Origin: a bacterium
Lineage (GTDB): Bacteria > Verrucomicrobiota > Verrucomicrobiia > Limisphaerales > UBA11358
Length of the DNA stretch: 5,649 nucleotides
Direction of reading: 5' to 3'
Assembly (NCBI GenBank): GCA_021781185.1
Contig: JAJXXI010000187.1
Span: 1-5,649 of the forward strand
Shown here: piece by piece, positions 1 to 5,403 of the stretch
Position numbering within the stretch: position 1 is the stretch's first letter
Layout of the letters: every line of letters starts with the position of its first letter
Program-made: the position numbers and the translations under genes
Notes under the pieces: model-generated
Databases searched by the model: none
What the model was told of the DNA's origin: nothing
The model's input: the letters and a program-made list of their open reading frames with translations, nothing else

Positions 1-153
1 GGCAACTTCATCCAGCGAACCGGTGGCTTCTTTGCGGTAGCGCGCGATGAACGGCACGGTTGCGCCTTCGGCAAACAATTTGGCGGTGGAAAGAACCTGG
101 CGCGGCTGAACTTTGAGTTCGCCGGCGATTTTCAGAATGTGGGCTTCGTTCAT
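1..153 (-). CDS. tex: Tex transcription accessory protein, N-terminal 51 residues (partial)
   Basis: The reverse strand reads from an ATG at 153 to the window edge without a stop. The peptide starts [20 protein letters not shown] and continues with [20 protein letters not shown] followed by SLDEV. The phrase '[18 protein letters not shown]' is the signature of the Tex N-terminal helical region, found at the same place in E. coli Tex and relatives. Tex is a cytoplasmic protein of roughly 750-780 residues with a helical N-terminus, a YqgF-like RNase H fold, helix-hairpin-helix motifs and a C-terminal S1 domain. It binds nucleic acid and influences transcription, though its exact role is not settled. 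Only the first 51 residues are visible, so the catalytic-like and S1 parts cannot be assessed. It lies 88 bp downstream of aroB on the same strand and has no evident Shine-Dalgarno sequence. Confidence 0.87.
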   Translation of the reverse strand, partial: MNEAHILKIAGELKVQPRQVLSTAKLFAEGATVPFIARYRKEATGSLDEVA

Positions 154-170
154 TTGAGCAACGGGCGGAT

Positions 171-199
171 GGTGTAGCGAAGTGGAATCGCCGTGTAAA
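171..199 (-). promoter_or_regulatory. weak candidate promoter for tex
   Basis: On the reverse strand TTTACA (199-194, one mismatch to the -35 consensus) is followed after 17 nt by TACACC (176-171, only three matches to TATAAT). This would give a leader of about 10 nt before the ATG at 153. The -10 is poor, so this is a possibility only. The aroB-tex gap (154-241) holds no other convincing signal, and tex may simply be read through from aroB. Confidence 0.2.
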
Positions 200-241
200 A
201 CGGAAACGTAAGAAATTTATCCGGCGCGGAGAAATGCAGTT

Positions 242-1321
242 TCAGCCAAGGATTTCATCAATCATCCCCGACGGCACCTTCTGGCCCCAGACGACCTGGC
301 CAATTTTTTTGGCGAGAACAAATTTGATTTCGCCGCCGCTGACCTTCTTGTCCAGCTTCATCGCAGCGAACAGCTTTTTGCGCCGGGCGGCATCCAGCTT
401 GATCTTCACCGGCAGGCCGGCCTGCACGAACAGTTTTTCGATCCGGCCCGCGTCGCCGGACGGCAGGCCGAGAATTTTCTGCGATAATCTGGCCGCCGCG
501 ACTTGGCCGATGGAAACCGCCTCGCCATGCAGGAATTTCCCGTAGCCGGAACTGTTCTCAATCGCGTGGCCGATGGTGTGGCCGAAATTCAGGATGGCGC
601 GCAGGCCGCTTTCCGTTTCGTCCTGACCGACGACATCCGCCTTGATCTCACAGCATCGGGCGACGACGCTGCGAAGCGTGGGAACATCGCGCTGGAGCAG
701 CTTGGGGAGACTGCGTTCGAGTTGCGCAAAAAGGATCGGATCGCAAATAACGCCGTATTTGACGACCTCCGCGAGACCGGAGACATATTCGCGCTTCGGC
801 AAAGTTTTCAGCGTGTCCAAATCGCACAACACCAGTTGTGGCTGGTAAAACGCGCCGACGAGATTTTTGCCTGCTTTGAGGTTCACGCCCGTCTTGCCGC
901 CGACGGAGCTGTCCACCTGCGCGAGCAGCGTCGTCGGCACCTGCACGAACGGGATGCCGCGCAGATACGTTGCCGCCACGAAGCCAGCGAGGTCGCCCAC
1001 CACGCCGCCGCCGAGCGCCACGATGAAAGATTTCCGTTCCAAACGTTGCGCGGCGAGCTGGTCATGGCAGTCCTCCACCACGGCGAGGCACTTGGATTTC
1101 TCACCGGCGGGAACCGTGATGAGAACCGCCTCAAACCCGGAGGCAGCTAGTGATTTCAACGCGGCCTTCGCGAAATGTTTGCCGACATTGGAATCCGTGA
1201 TCACGGCGCAGCGCGGGCCGAGTCTCAGCCGCGCGCACACCAAACCGAGCCGCGATAACAAACCGCCGCCAACTTTGATGGCATAACTGCGATCACCGAG
1301 AGGAACTTGGACATTGCGCAT
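242..1321 (-). CDS. aroB: 3-dehydroquinate synthase
   Basis: AroB converts DAHP to 3-dehydroquinate, the second step of the shikimate pathway to aromatic amino acids, folates and quinones. It is a cytoplasmic NAD- and divalent-metal-dependent enzyme. Numbering from the ATG at 1321 (359 residues, usual for the family), the NAD-binding glycine run GGGVVGDLAGF is at about 104-114. It is followed by the PTTLLAQVDSSVGGKTGVN substrate/cofactor block at about 129-147. The metal ligands are present: Glu in SGLAEVVKYG (about 185), His in NFGHTIGHAIE (about 248) and His in LHGEAVSIG (about 265). The frame also opens two codons earlier with a TTG at 1327, but the ATG at 1321 fits better with the family start and with the promoter just upstream. 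No Shine-Dalgarno sequence precedes it. Tex follows downstream. The usual partner aroK is not in the window. All key residues seem intact, so the enzyme should be active. Confidence 0.97.
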   Translation of the reverse strand: MRNVQVPLGDRSYAIKVGGGLLSRLGLVCARLRLGPRCAVITDSNVGKHFAKAALKSLAASGFEAVLITVPAGEKSKCLAVVEDCHDQLAAQRLERKSFIVALGGGVVGDLAGFVAATYLRGIPFVQVPTTLLAQVDSSVGGKTGVNLKAGKNLVGAFYQPQLVLCDLDTLKTLPKREYVSGLAEVVKYGVICDPILFAQLERSLPKLLQRDVPTLRSVVARCCEIKADVVGQDETESGLRAILNFGHTIGHAIENSSGYGKFLHGEAVSIGQVAAARLSQKILGLPSGDAGRIEKLFVQAGLPVKIKLDAARRKKLFAAMKLDKKVSGGEIKFVLAKKIGQVVWGQKVPSGMIDEILG

Positions 1322-1327
1322 GGCCAA

Positions 1328-1355
1328 AGGATAGACAGCACGCGTTGAGTGTCAA
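1328..1355 (-). promoter_or_regulatory. promoter for aroB, predicted leaderless
   Basis: On the reverse strand a perfect -35 hexamer TTGACA (1355-1350) is followed after 16 nt by TATCCT (1333-1328), which matches four of six -10 bases including the key T, A and final T. Only 6 nt separate the -10 from the ATG at 1321, so transcription would start at or within a base or two of the start codon. This agrees with the lack of a Shine-Dalgarno sequence. The surrounding 1322-1401 gap is AT-richer than the genes. Confidence 0.6.
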
Positions 1356-1401
1356 AAATTGAAATTCAAATCACGCAGCCCGAGCTGTAATCAGCCTCGT
1401 G

Positions 1402-1626
1402 TCAACGACGGCGGCGCTTCGGTTTTTCACCGAAAACCGAATCTATGATTTTTCGGAACTTGGTGTCTTTCTCGGGTGCCGTCGCCGTCGTCGGACCGGC
1501 GATTTCGGCCTCCAAATCGAGCACGAAGGCTTTCAACTGGTCACAACGCGTCTGGACCTTCTTGATCGAAACGTCCAGTTCGGCAACGTGATTTCTCAGT
1601 GCTTCCGCGATTTCTTTTTTATTCAT
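1402..1626 (-). CDS. small charged, probably coiled-coil protein of unknown function (74 aa)
   Basis: This is a short open frame in the gap between mnmE and aroB, on their strand, starting 45 nt after the mnmE stop. I chose the ATG at 1626 (protein begins MNKKEIAEALRNH). The frame is also open from a TTG at 1635, but MNKKE is a more natural start. The first 40-45 residues alternate hydrophobic and charged residues (IAEALRNHVAELDVSIKKV, then QLKAFVLDLEAEIAG), which suggests an amphipathic helix or coiled coil. A Thr/Ala/Pro linker and a very basic tail ending KPKRRRR follow. No membrane segment, signal peptide or known domain is visible. The basic tail could contact nucleic acid, but that is inference. 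The biased composition and co-direction favour a real gene, and I cannot name a family. Confidence 0.65.
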   Translation of the reverse strand: MNKKEIAEALRNHVAELDVSIKKVQTRCDQLKAFVLDLEAEIAGPTTATAPEKDTKFRKIIDSVFGEKPKRRRR

Positions 1627-1671
1627 AACAAGCAATTCCGTTTACCGGCGACAGGGATGGCCATTGCGCCG

Positions 1672-3039
1672 TTATTTGCCAATGCAAAACTGGCTGAAAA
1701 TCGAGTCGAGCAAATCCTCTGTCGTGGTTTTGCCGACGATTTCTCCGACGGCGTTGGCGGCAATGCGCAGATCCATGGCCACCAGTTCCAATGTGGCGTC
1801 GGTGCGAAGCGCGTCCGCCGCCTGACGGGTAACGGTGCGGGCGCGGTTGAGCGCGTCCTGATGGCGCGAGTTGATGGCCACCTGCAACATTTCGGCCTTG
1901 ATTTCGCCGGCCCAGACGAGCGCCTTGATGGCGTCTTTCAACGATTCAATCCCCTGCCCGCTCGTGCAACAAACATTCACAACCGGCCCGGGGTTCTGGG
2001 GCAAAACGAGTTTCGCCGGCAGATCGCTTTTGTTGCGGACGAGGATGCGCTTTTTCCCGCTGAATTCGCTCAGGTGCTGTTGGTCGGATTCGCCCAGCAC
2101 GTCACTGGCGTCGAGCACGTGCAAAATCAATTCCGCCTGAGCCAGCGATTCGCGGCTGCGCCGGATGCCTTCGAGTTCGATTTCATCCTGCGATTCACGC
2201 AGCCCGGCAGTGTCAATGAAGACCACGGGCAGCCCGCGGATGTTGGCGGTTTCCTCGATGGTGTCGCGCGTGGTCCCGGGAATGTGCGAGACGATGGCGC
2301 GGTCGCGGCCCAGCAGTTGGTTGAGCAGGCTCGATTTGCCCGCATTGGGCCGGCCGACGATCGCCGTGCGGATGCCGCGCCGGAGAATTTGTCCTTCATC
2401 GGCGGTGCGGAGCAGTTCGTCCATGAATGCGATGCCGTGCTCCAAACGCTGGAGCAACTGATGTTTGGTGTCCGGAGCGATGTCTTCGTCGGGAAAATCA
2501 ATGTGCGCCTCCACGTGCGCGAGAGTGTGCATCAGGTCGTCGCGCAGCCGGTTGATGCGCTGGGACAGCTTGCCGGCGAGCTGTTCGTTGGCGGCGGTGA
2601 GTGCCAGTTCCGTGCGGGAATGGATGAGGTCCGCCACCGCCTCGGCCTGCGCCAGGTCGAGGCGTCCGTTGAGAAAGGCGCGCTTCGTGAATTCGCCGGG
2701 CTCGGCCGGCCGGGCTCCATTGGCCAGCAGCGTGTCCAGCACGAGCTTGGCGGGAAGCAGGCCGCCGTGGCACGAAATCTCGACGGTGTCTTCGCGGGTG
2801 AACGTGCGGGGAGCGCGCAACACTGCGAGAAGAACTTCGTCAATCACCTGCCCTTCCCGGACGATTTTCCCGAATTGAACGGTGTGCGTCAGCGCGGCGG
2901 AGGGTTTCCGTGAACTTTGTCCCGCAGGCTGGAAACTCAGGTCGCCAATGGCCAGTGCGCGCGGTCCGGAAACCCTGACCACAGCCAGCCCGCCCTCGCC
3001 GAGCGGCGTGGCGATGGCGGCAATGGTGTCATCGTGCAT
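1672..3039 (-). CDS. mnmE: tRNA uridine-5-carboxymethylaminomethyl modification GTPase MnmE (TrmE)
   Basis: MnmE works with MnmG to install the (carboxymethyl)aminomethyl group on the wobble uridine U34 of certain tRNAs, using GTP hydrolysis and a folate one-carbon donor. The 455 residues match the family length (E. coli 454). The N-terminal folate-binding domain covers about 1-120 (DTIAAIATPLGEGGLAVVRV, then SGPRA). The helical domain is split around an inserted Ras-like G domain. G motifs are all present: G1 GRPNAGKS at 229-236, G2 GTTRDT around 255-260, G3 DTAGL at 276-280 and G4 NKSD at 336-339. The protein ends in the diagnostic FCIGK with the catalytic Cys452. MnmG, often its neighbour, is not in view. 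Two small unknown genes flank it on the same strand. No Shine-Dalgarno sequence is seen. A promoter lies directly before the ATG at 3039. Confidence 0.98.
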   Translation of the reverse strand: MHDDTIAAIATPLGEGGLAVVRVSGPRALAIGDLSFQPAGQSSRKPSAALTHTVQFGKIVREGQVIDEVLLAVLRAPRTFTREDTVEISCHGGLLPAKLVLDTLLANGARPAEPGEFTKRAFLNGRLDLAQAEAVADLIHSRTELALTAANEQLAGKLSQRINRLRDDLMHTLAHVEAHIDFPDEDIAPDTKHQLLQRLEHGIAFMDELLRTADEGQILRRGIRTAIVGRPNAGKSSLLNQLLGRDRAIVSHIPGTTRDTIEETANIRGLPVVFIDTAGLRESQDEIELEGIRRSRESLAQAELILHVLDASDVLGESDQQHLSEFSGKKRILVRNKSDLPAKLVLPQNPGPVVNVCCTSGQGIESLKDAIKALVWAGEIKAEMLQVAINSRHQDALNRARTVTRQAADALRTDATLELVAMDLRIAANAVGEIVGKTTTEDLLDSIFSQFCIGK

Positions 3040-3047
3040 GGCGGGAA

Positions 3048-3075
3048 ATTACAAATCGCTGGGGGCGAATGTCGA
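3048..3075 (-). promoter_or_regulatory. candidate promoter for mnmE, predicted near-leaderless
   Basis: On the reverse strand TCGACA (3075-3070, five of six matches to TTGACA) and TGTAAT (3053-3048, five of six matches to TATAAT) are separated by 16 nt. The -10 ends 8 nt before the mnmE ATG at 3039, so the transcript would begin zero to two nt before the start codon. It lies in the 76-bp gap after the small gene at 3116-3370, so mnmE may be both read through and transcribed on its own. Confidence 0.5.
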
Positions 3076-3115
3076 ATCTGTTTTCGGTCTGGGACAAAGC
3101 CATTGCGCGTTCCGG

Positions 3116-3370
3116 TCAGACGTGCCGGCAGTTGCCAGCCTGGTTTTCCGCGTCGCGACCTTGCAGATACCGGCAAGCCTTTTCGTAGCTTTTCTTGTGC
3201 AAATAATGCAGCAGGGTTGGATCGGTTTCCCGCGGCAGCAGCCCGGCCAGTTCATCAATCCGGGCAAAGAGTGGCAACAGCGGCGGCTTGGGACTGGCTG
3301 TGGGCAGTTGCCGCACGGTGTTTTCCAGTTCTGTCAGCGCGGCCAGCAATTGATGTTCAACATCCAGCAT
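3116..3370 (-). CDS. conserved-looking small protein of unknown function (84 aa)
   Basis: This open frame begins 6 nt after the Yip1-like gene stop, at the ATG at 3370. A GTG immediately before it at 3373 is an equally good start and would add one residue. The tight spacing implies co-translation with the membrane protein upstream. The N-terminal part is leucine-rich and helical (LLAALTELENTVRQLP), followed by a proline segment (SPKPPLLPLFARIDELAGLL). A block containing DPTLLHYLHKKSYEKACRYL follows, then QGRDAENQAGNC. The 'LLHYLHKKSYEKA' and 'GRDAEN' stretches look constrained rather than random, and my impression is that similar small proteins occur in Verrucomicrobiota genomes, which I could not check. 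Two cysteines lie near the C-terminus. No membrane segment or named domain is seen, and I assign no function. Confidence 0.72.
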   Translation of the reverse strand: MLDVEHQLLAALTELENTVRQLPTASPKPPLLPLFARIDELAGLLPRETDPTLLHYLHKKSYEKACRYLQGRDAENQAGNCRHV

Positions 3371-3376
3371 CACGGT

Positions 3377-4003
3377 TTACTGAAACAGTCCCGGAAACTG
3401 GTGAGTCAGCCAGGAATGATGAAAATCAACATTGCCGAGCAAATACAATCCCGTCATGGCCCGCACCACGCCGGAAGTGAGAATGATCACCACGATGGCC
3501 GAAAGATAGAGCCCGAAGGCGTGCGTCGGATCCGGCTGCAGCACCCGGGGGATGCCCTGGTAAAGAATCCAGACCGACACGGCGAGCCCAAGTCCCCAAG
3601 ACACCCAGGGACTCACGTTCGGGGCGGCATCGAGGAAGTGCGCCAGAAACATCGGGCTCAGCCCATAGGCAATCGTCGTGAAAGACTGCAGGTAGGTGTG
3701 CCGGCCGTGAAACGTCTGGCTGACCTTCAACAAAATCAACGCGCTGCCCAGCACCATCGCCAGCAACAACAGGACCTGGATGGTCTCAAAGGTGATGATG
3801 GTGCCATCGGTGAAACTCTTCACCATTTGGAATCTGGGCTGCCATTTGCCCCAGTGCGCCAGCCCCCAACCTTCCGCCGCCGAAGTCAGCAGGATGATCG
3901 GCAGCAAATAGGTTGCGAAAACATAAACCAGGCCGCGTCTCGACTGGGCGATCCGGTCCCAAGCCGCGCCGGGCTCGAAAATAAGAAAAATAGCCTTAAT
4001 CAT
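3377..4003 (-). CDS. Yip1-family polytopic membrane protein
   Basis: The 208-residue protein has about five hydrophobic segments (residues roughly 24-42, 71-93, 107-124, 131-150 and 162-181). Features typical of bacterial Yip1-domain proteins are the start MIKAIFLIFEPGAAWDRIAQ, where a 'P...W..I' segment precedes the first helix, the loop AYGLSPMFLAHFLDAAP in the middle, and WILYQGIPRVLQ before the last helix. The role of bacterial members is unknown; eukaryotic Yip1 proteins act in membrane trafficking. The frame stays open 51 codons further upstream to 4156, but that part is basic, lacks family features and overlaps the divergent gene at 4089. The ATG at 4003 with MIKAIF is therefore the sensible start. 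A GGGG run lies about 8 nt upstream. The small gene at 3370 follows almost without a gap, so the two form a likely operon. Confidence 0.85.
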   Translation of the reverse strand: MIKAIFLIFEPGAAWDRIAQSRRGLVYVFATYLLPIILLTSAAEGWGLAHWGKWQPRFQMVKSFTDGTIITFETIQVLLLLAMVLGSALILLKVSQTFHGRHTYLQSFTTIAYGLSPMFLAHFLDAAPNVSPWVSWGLGLAVSVWILYQGIPRVLQPDPTHAFGLYLSAIVVIILTSGVVRAMTGLYLLGNVDFHHSWLTHQFPGLFQ

Positions 4004-4015
4004 TCGGGCCCCGAA

Positions 4016-4042
4016 GTTAGACTGCCCCCGGACACTTGTCAG
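4016..4042 (-). promoter_or_regulatory. weak candidate promoter for the Yip1-like gene
   Basis: On the reverse strand CTGACA (4042-4037, five of six matches to the -35) is followed by TCTAAC (4021-4016, four of six) with a short 15-nt spacer. The -10 ends 12 nt before the ATG at 4003. An imperfect palindrome, TCGGG-C-CCCGA, occupies 4004-4014 directly before the start codon. The short spacer makes this call tentative. Confidence 0.25.
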
Positions 4043-4052
4043 TAAAATCCGC

Positions 4053-4081
4053 TTTAAACTACGAAGGGCGCGTGCTTTACT
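4053..4081 (+). promoter_or_regulatory. weak candidate promoter for the FtsB/DivIC-like gene
   Basis: TTTAAA (4053-4058, four of six matches to the -35) and TTTACT (4076-4081, four of six to the -10) are 17 nt apart. The -10 ends 7 nt before the GTG start at 4089, the same close placement seen at aroB and mnmE. Each hexamer alone is weak. Confidence 0.25.
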
Positions 4082-4088
4082 CGGGCCG

Positions 4089-4415
4089 GTGAAAGAAAAA
4101 GTTGATCTTGGCATTTGGAGCCGGCTGACGCAGGCGGTCGTTCTCCTTGTGGCCATTGCGGTTTTGATATTGATCGGCCGGATTTATCTCCCGCTCATTG
4201 ATCAAAACGAACGCATGCGCAGCGAAATCCTCCGGCTTGATGCCGAAGTCCAGAAACAGAAGGAGAATTCCCGGCAAATGCGGGCCGATATTGATGCCCT
4301 GCGCAATGATCCCGCCACCGTCGCCCGCCTCGTGCGCGAAACACTCGGCTACGCCAAGCCGGATGAGACGGTCATCCATTTTGAAACGAACTCCGTCAGC
4401 ACCGCGCCCCGATAA
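4089..4415 (+). CDS. FtsB/DivIC-family septum formation initiator protein
   Basis: The 108-residue protein has the standard FtsB/DivIC build. It has a short cytoplasmic N-terminus, one membrane helix (about 14-34, TQAVVLLVAIAVLILIGRIY), and a periplasmic coiled coil (about 38-70, rich in E, K, R, Q with spaced L/I/M). The C-terminal family signature follows: NDPATVARLVRETLGYAKPD (73-92), then E and a short tail. In characterised bacteria this protein joins FtsL and FtsQ (DivIB) in the divisome and helps activate septal peptidoglycan synthesis. The start is a GTG at 4089; no in-frame ATG lies nearby that would keep the membrane helix, and no Shine-Dalgarno sequence is visible. It is the only complete plus-strand gene in the window, divergent from the Yip1-like gene (85-nt gap) and convergent with frr. 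It is not beside eno, as it often is in other phyla. I leave the symbol blank because ftsB and divIC cannot be told apart here. Confidence 0.87.
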   Translation: MKEKVDLGIWSRLTQAVVLLVAIAVLILIGRIYLPLIDQNERMRSEILRLDAEVQKQKENSRQMRADIDALRNDPATVARLVRETLGYAKPDETVIHFETNSVSTAPR

Positions 4416-4463
4416 ATGCCCGCCCGCCATCGCCTATCCGGCAGTTGCGGACTGGATGGCTCC

Positions 4464-4495
4464 AAAAAGCCGCCTCAGTTTTCTGAAGCGGCTTT
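4464..4495 (-). terminator. rho-independent terminator of frr, possibly bidirectional
   Basis: AAAGCCGC (4466-4473) pairs with GCGGCTTT (4488-4495), and TCAG (4475-4478) pairs with CTGA (4483-4486) around a four-base loop, with a single C/A mismatch between the two helices. On the minus strand the hairpin runs into TTTTT (4468-4464), about 30 nt after the frr stop. On the plus strand the stem ends in TTT and then CC, so it would be a weaker terminator for the convergent FtsB/DivIC-like gene, whose stop is about 50 nt upstream. Confidence 0.8.
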
Positions 4496-4525
4496 CCAAT
4501 CACAAATCTTCAATCGTAATTCCCG

Positions 4526-5086
4526 TCACACCGTCATGATTTCCTTTTCCTTGTGCGCCACATGCGTGTCAATCTTGGCGATGTAGTCGTCCGTGAGCTT
4601 TTGCAAATCTTTTTCCGCCTGTTTTTTCCCGTCCTCGGTGATGCCGCTGTCGTGCGCGTGTTTCTTGAACAGATCCATGGCCTCGCGGCGGACATGGCGC
4701 ACGGAAACGCGTCCGTCCTCGGCCATTTTCTTGATCATCTTCACAAACTCATGGCGACGCTCCGTGCTCAATTCAGGAAACGACAGGCGCAGGAGCTTGC
4801 CCTGCACCACGGGCGAGAGGCCGATGTTCGCCTTCTGGATTGCCTTCTCAATGGCTTGCAGCGAGGTCACGTCCCACGGCTGGATCACCAGCATGCGCGG
4901 TTCCGGCGTGGTGATGTTGGCCAGCTCGCGGATGCGCATCATCGAACCGTAAACCTCCGCCTGGATGTTTTCCACGAGACCAGCAGATGCCTTGCCCGTG
5001 CGGACACCGGTGAACTCATTCACCACCACCTGCTCCGTCTTGATCATCTTCTCTTCCGCTTCCAACAGGATGTCGTCGAGTGTCAT
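4526..5086 (-). CDS. frr: ribosome recycling factor
   Basis: RRF acts with EF-G to split the post-termination ribosome so its subunits can be reused; it is cytoplasmic and normally essential. The 186 residues match the family (E. coli 185). The first helix (about 1-30) ends in EFTGVRTGKASAGLVENIQA, and domain II covers roughly 31-104 with 'ELANITTPEPRMLVIQPWD' and 'KANIGLSP'. The diagnostic PELSTERRHEFVKMIKKMAE block (104-123) and SVRHVRREAMDLFKK (128-142) form the long-helix bundle. The ATG at 5086 gives MTLDDILLEAEEKM, as expected for the family. No Shine-Dalgarno sequence or convincing promoter is visible in the 60 nt upstream. In many bacteria frr follows rpsB-tsf-pyrH; here the upstream side is 440 nt of repeats and then an IS, so it stands alone within this window. 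Confidence 0.98.
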   Translation of the reverse strand: MTLDDILLEAEEKMIKTEQVVVNEFTGVRTGKASAGLVENIQAEVYGSMMRIRELANITTPEPRMLVIQPWDVTSLQAIEKAIQKANIGLSPVVQGKLLRLSFPELSTERRHEFVKMIKKMAEDGRVSVRHVRREAMDLFKKHAHDSGITEDGKKQAEKDLQKLTDDYIAKIDTHVAHKEKEIMTV

Positions 5087-5191
5087 AGTGTTTTGAGGCT
5101 AACAATGATTTCTAAAGCGGTCGAATGAAAACTTGACCGGCGGATCGGGCGGGGTGCATCTGGACACGGTCCTTGACTGGCCTCAGCCTTG

Positions 5192-5276
5192 GTAGTGGCA
5201 CAGGCATCCTGCCTGTGAATTGCGTCCGCGTGGTCTGGCTGGCAGAAACGCACAGGCAGGATGCCTGTGCCACTAC
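5192..5276. repeat. perfect 26-bp inverted repeat made of two REP-like hairpin units
   Basis: The left arm at 5192-5217 and the right arm at 5251-5276 are exact inverted copies, separated by 33 nt. Each arm is itself a hairpin: CACAGGC (5199-5205), a five-base loop ATCCT and GCCTGTG (5211-5217), preceded by GTAGTGG; the right arm is the mirror image and ends CCACTAC. A palindromic head with a short conserved tail, in head-to-head pairs, is the layout of REP/BIME elements mobilised by RAYT (Y1-type) transposases. No RAYT gene is in the window. Confidence 0.85.
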
Positions 5277-5278
5277 GC

Positions 5279-5296
5279 TTCCGGCTGACGCCGGAA
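5279..5296. repeat. 7-bp hairpin inside the composite element
   Basis: TTCCGGC (5279-5285) and GCCGGAA (5290-5296) pair perfectly around the four-base loop TGAC. It sits three bases after the 26-bp inverted repeat and 18 bases before the right outer arm, so it would be the second internal hairpin of the composite element. No T-tract follows, so it is not a standard terminator. Confidence 0.75.
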
Positions 5297-5333
5297 CCGT
5301 TTCATCCCATACTTAAGGACCGTGTCCAGATAC

Positions 5334-5345
5334 GCCCGATCGGGC
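5334..5345. repeat. 12-bp perfect palindrome
   Basis: GCCCGATCGGGC is perfectly self-complementary and overlaps the right end of the composite element and its right flanking direct repeat. It could be a protein-binding site or a preferred insertion target. No second full copy is present in the window; the left side has only GATCGGGC. Confidence 0.6.
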
Positions 5346-5365
5346 ATGAGCAATTCAAAATGACC

Positions 5366-5387
5366 GTGATGACACTGTGATGACGTT
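5366..5387. repeat. two-copy 11-bp imperfect tandem repeat
   Basis: GTGATGACACT (5366-5376) is followed directly by GTGATGACGTT (5377-5387); nine of eleven bases agree. Two copies of such a short unit may be chance. Confidence 0.45.
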
Positions 5388-5403
5388 GTCTGCCAAATGC
5401 CAC

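Larger units (their letters stand above)
5152..5337. repeat. composite MITE-like element with 23-bp terminal inverted repeats
   Basis: The outer arms are 5152-5174 and 5315-5337. Their inner 17 bases are perfect inverted copies (ATCTGGACACGGTCCTT at 5158-5174), and the outer six match at four positions, so 21 of 23 pair. The 140 bp between the arms hold a 26-bp inverted repeat and a 7-bp hairpin. As RNA the whole would fold into a closing helix with two internal hairpins, a three-way junction. The size, the terminal repeats and the lack of coding sequence resemble a miniature inverted-repeat transposable element. A structured RNA or a stacked REP cluster is also possible. Confidence 0.65.
5143..5345. 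repeat. 8-bp direct repeats flanking the composite element
   Basis: GATCGGGC occurs at 5143-5150 and again at 5338-5345, just outside the terminal inverted repeats, with one extra G (5151) on the left. This placement is what an 8-bp target-site duplication would look like. The right copy also forms half of a 12-bp palindrome, so chance or a structural cause is not excluded. Confidence 0.45.

Noticed and set aside
503..1150. 215-codon plus-strand frame opposite aroB
   Set aside because: It is a shadow of aroB with random-looking composition.
1399..2913. 504-codon open frame on the plus strand opposite mnmE and the small gene at 1402-1626
   Set aside because: It lies antisense to mnmE, whose motifs are unmistakable. 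Its translation has no domain and is rich in residues typical of antisense frames in GC-rich genes.
2882..4045. 387-codon plus-strand frame spanning the mnmE start, the 84-residue gene and the Yip1-like gene
   Set aside because: The product is low-complexity (many Q, R, H, G), lacks membrane or domain features, and runs antisense to three better-supported genes.
4004..4156. N-terminal extension of the Yip1-like protein
   Set aside because: The extra 51 residues are basic, lack hydrophobic or family features, and overlap the divergent FtsB/DivIC-like gene; the ATG at 4003 fits the family.
4553..5128. 191-codon plus-strand frame opposite frr
   Set aside because: It is antisense to the full-length, well-conserved frr and has no recognisable domain.
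5279..5296. Intrinsic terminator
   Set aside because: The stem is good but no T-tract follows on either strand, and it is embedded in the larger inverted-repeat element.
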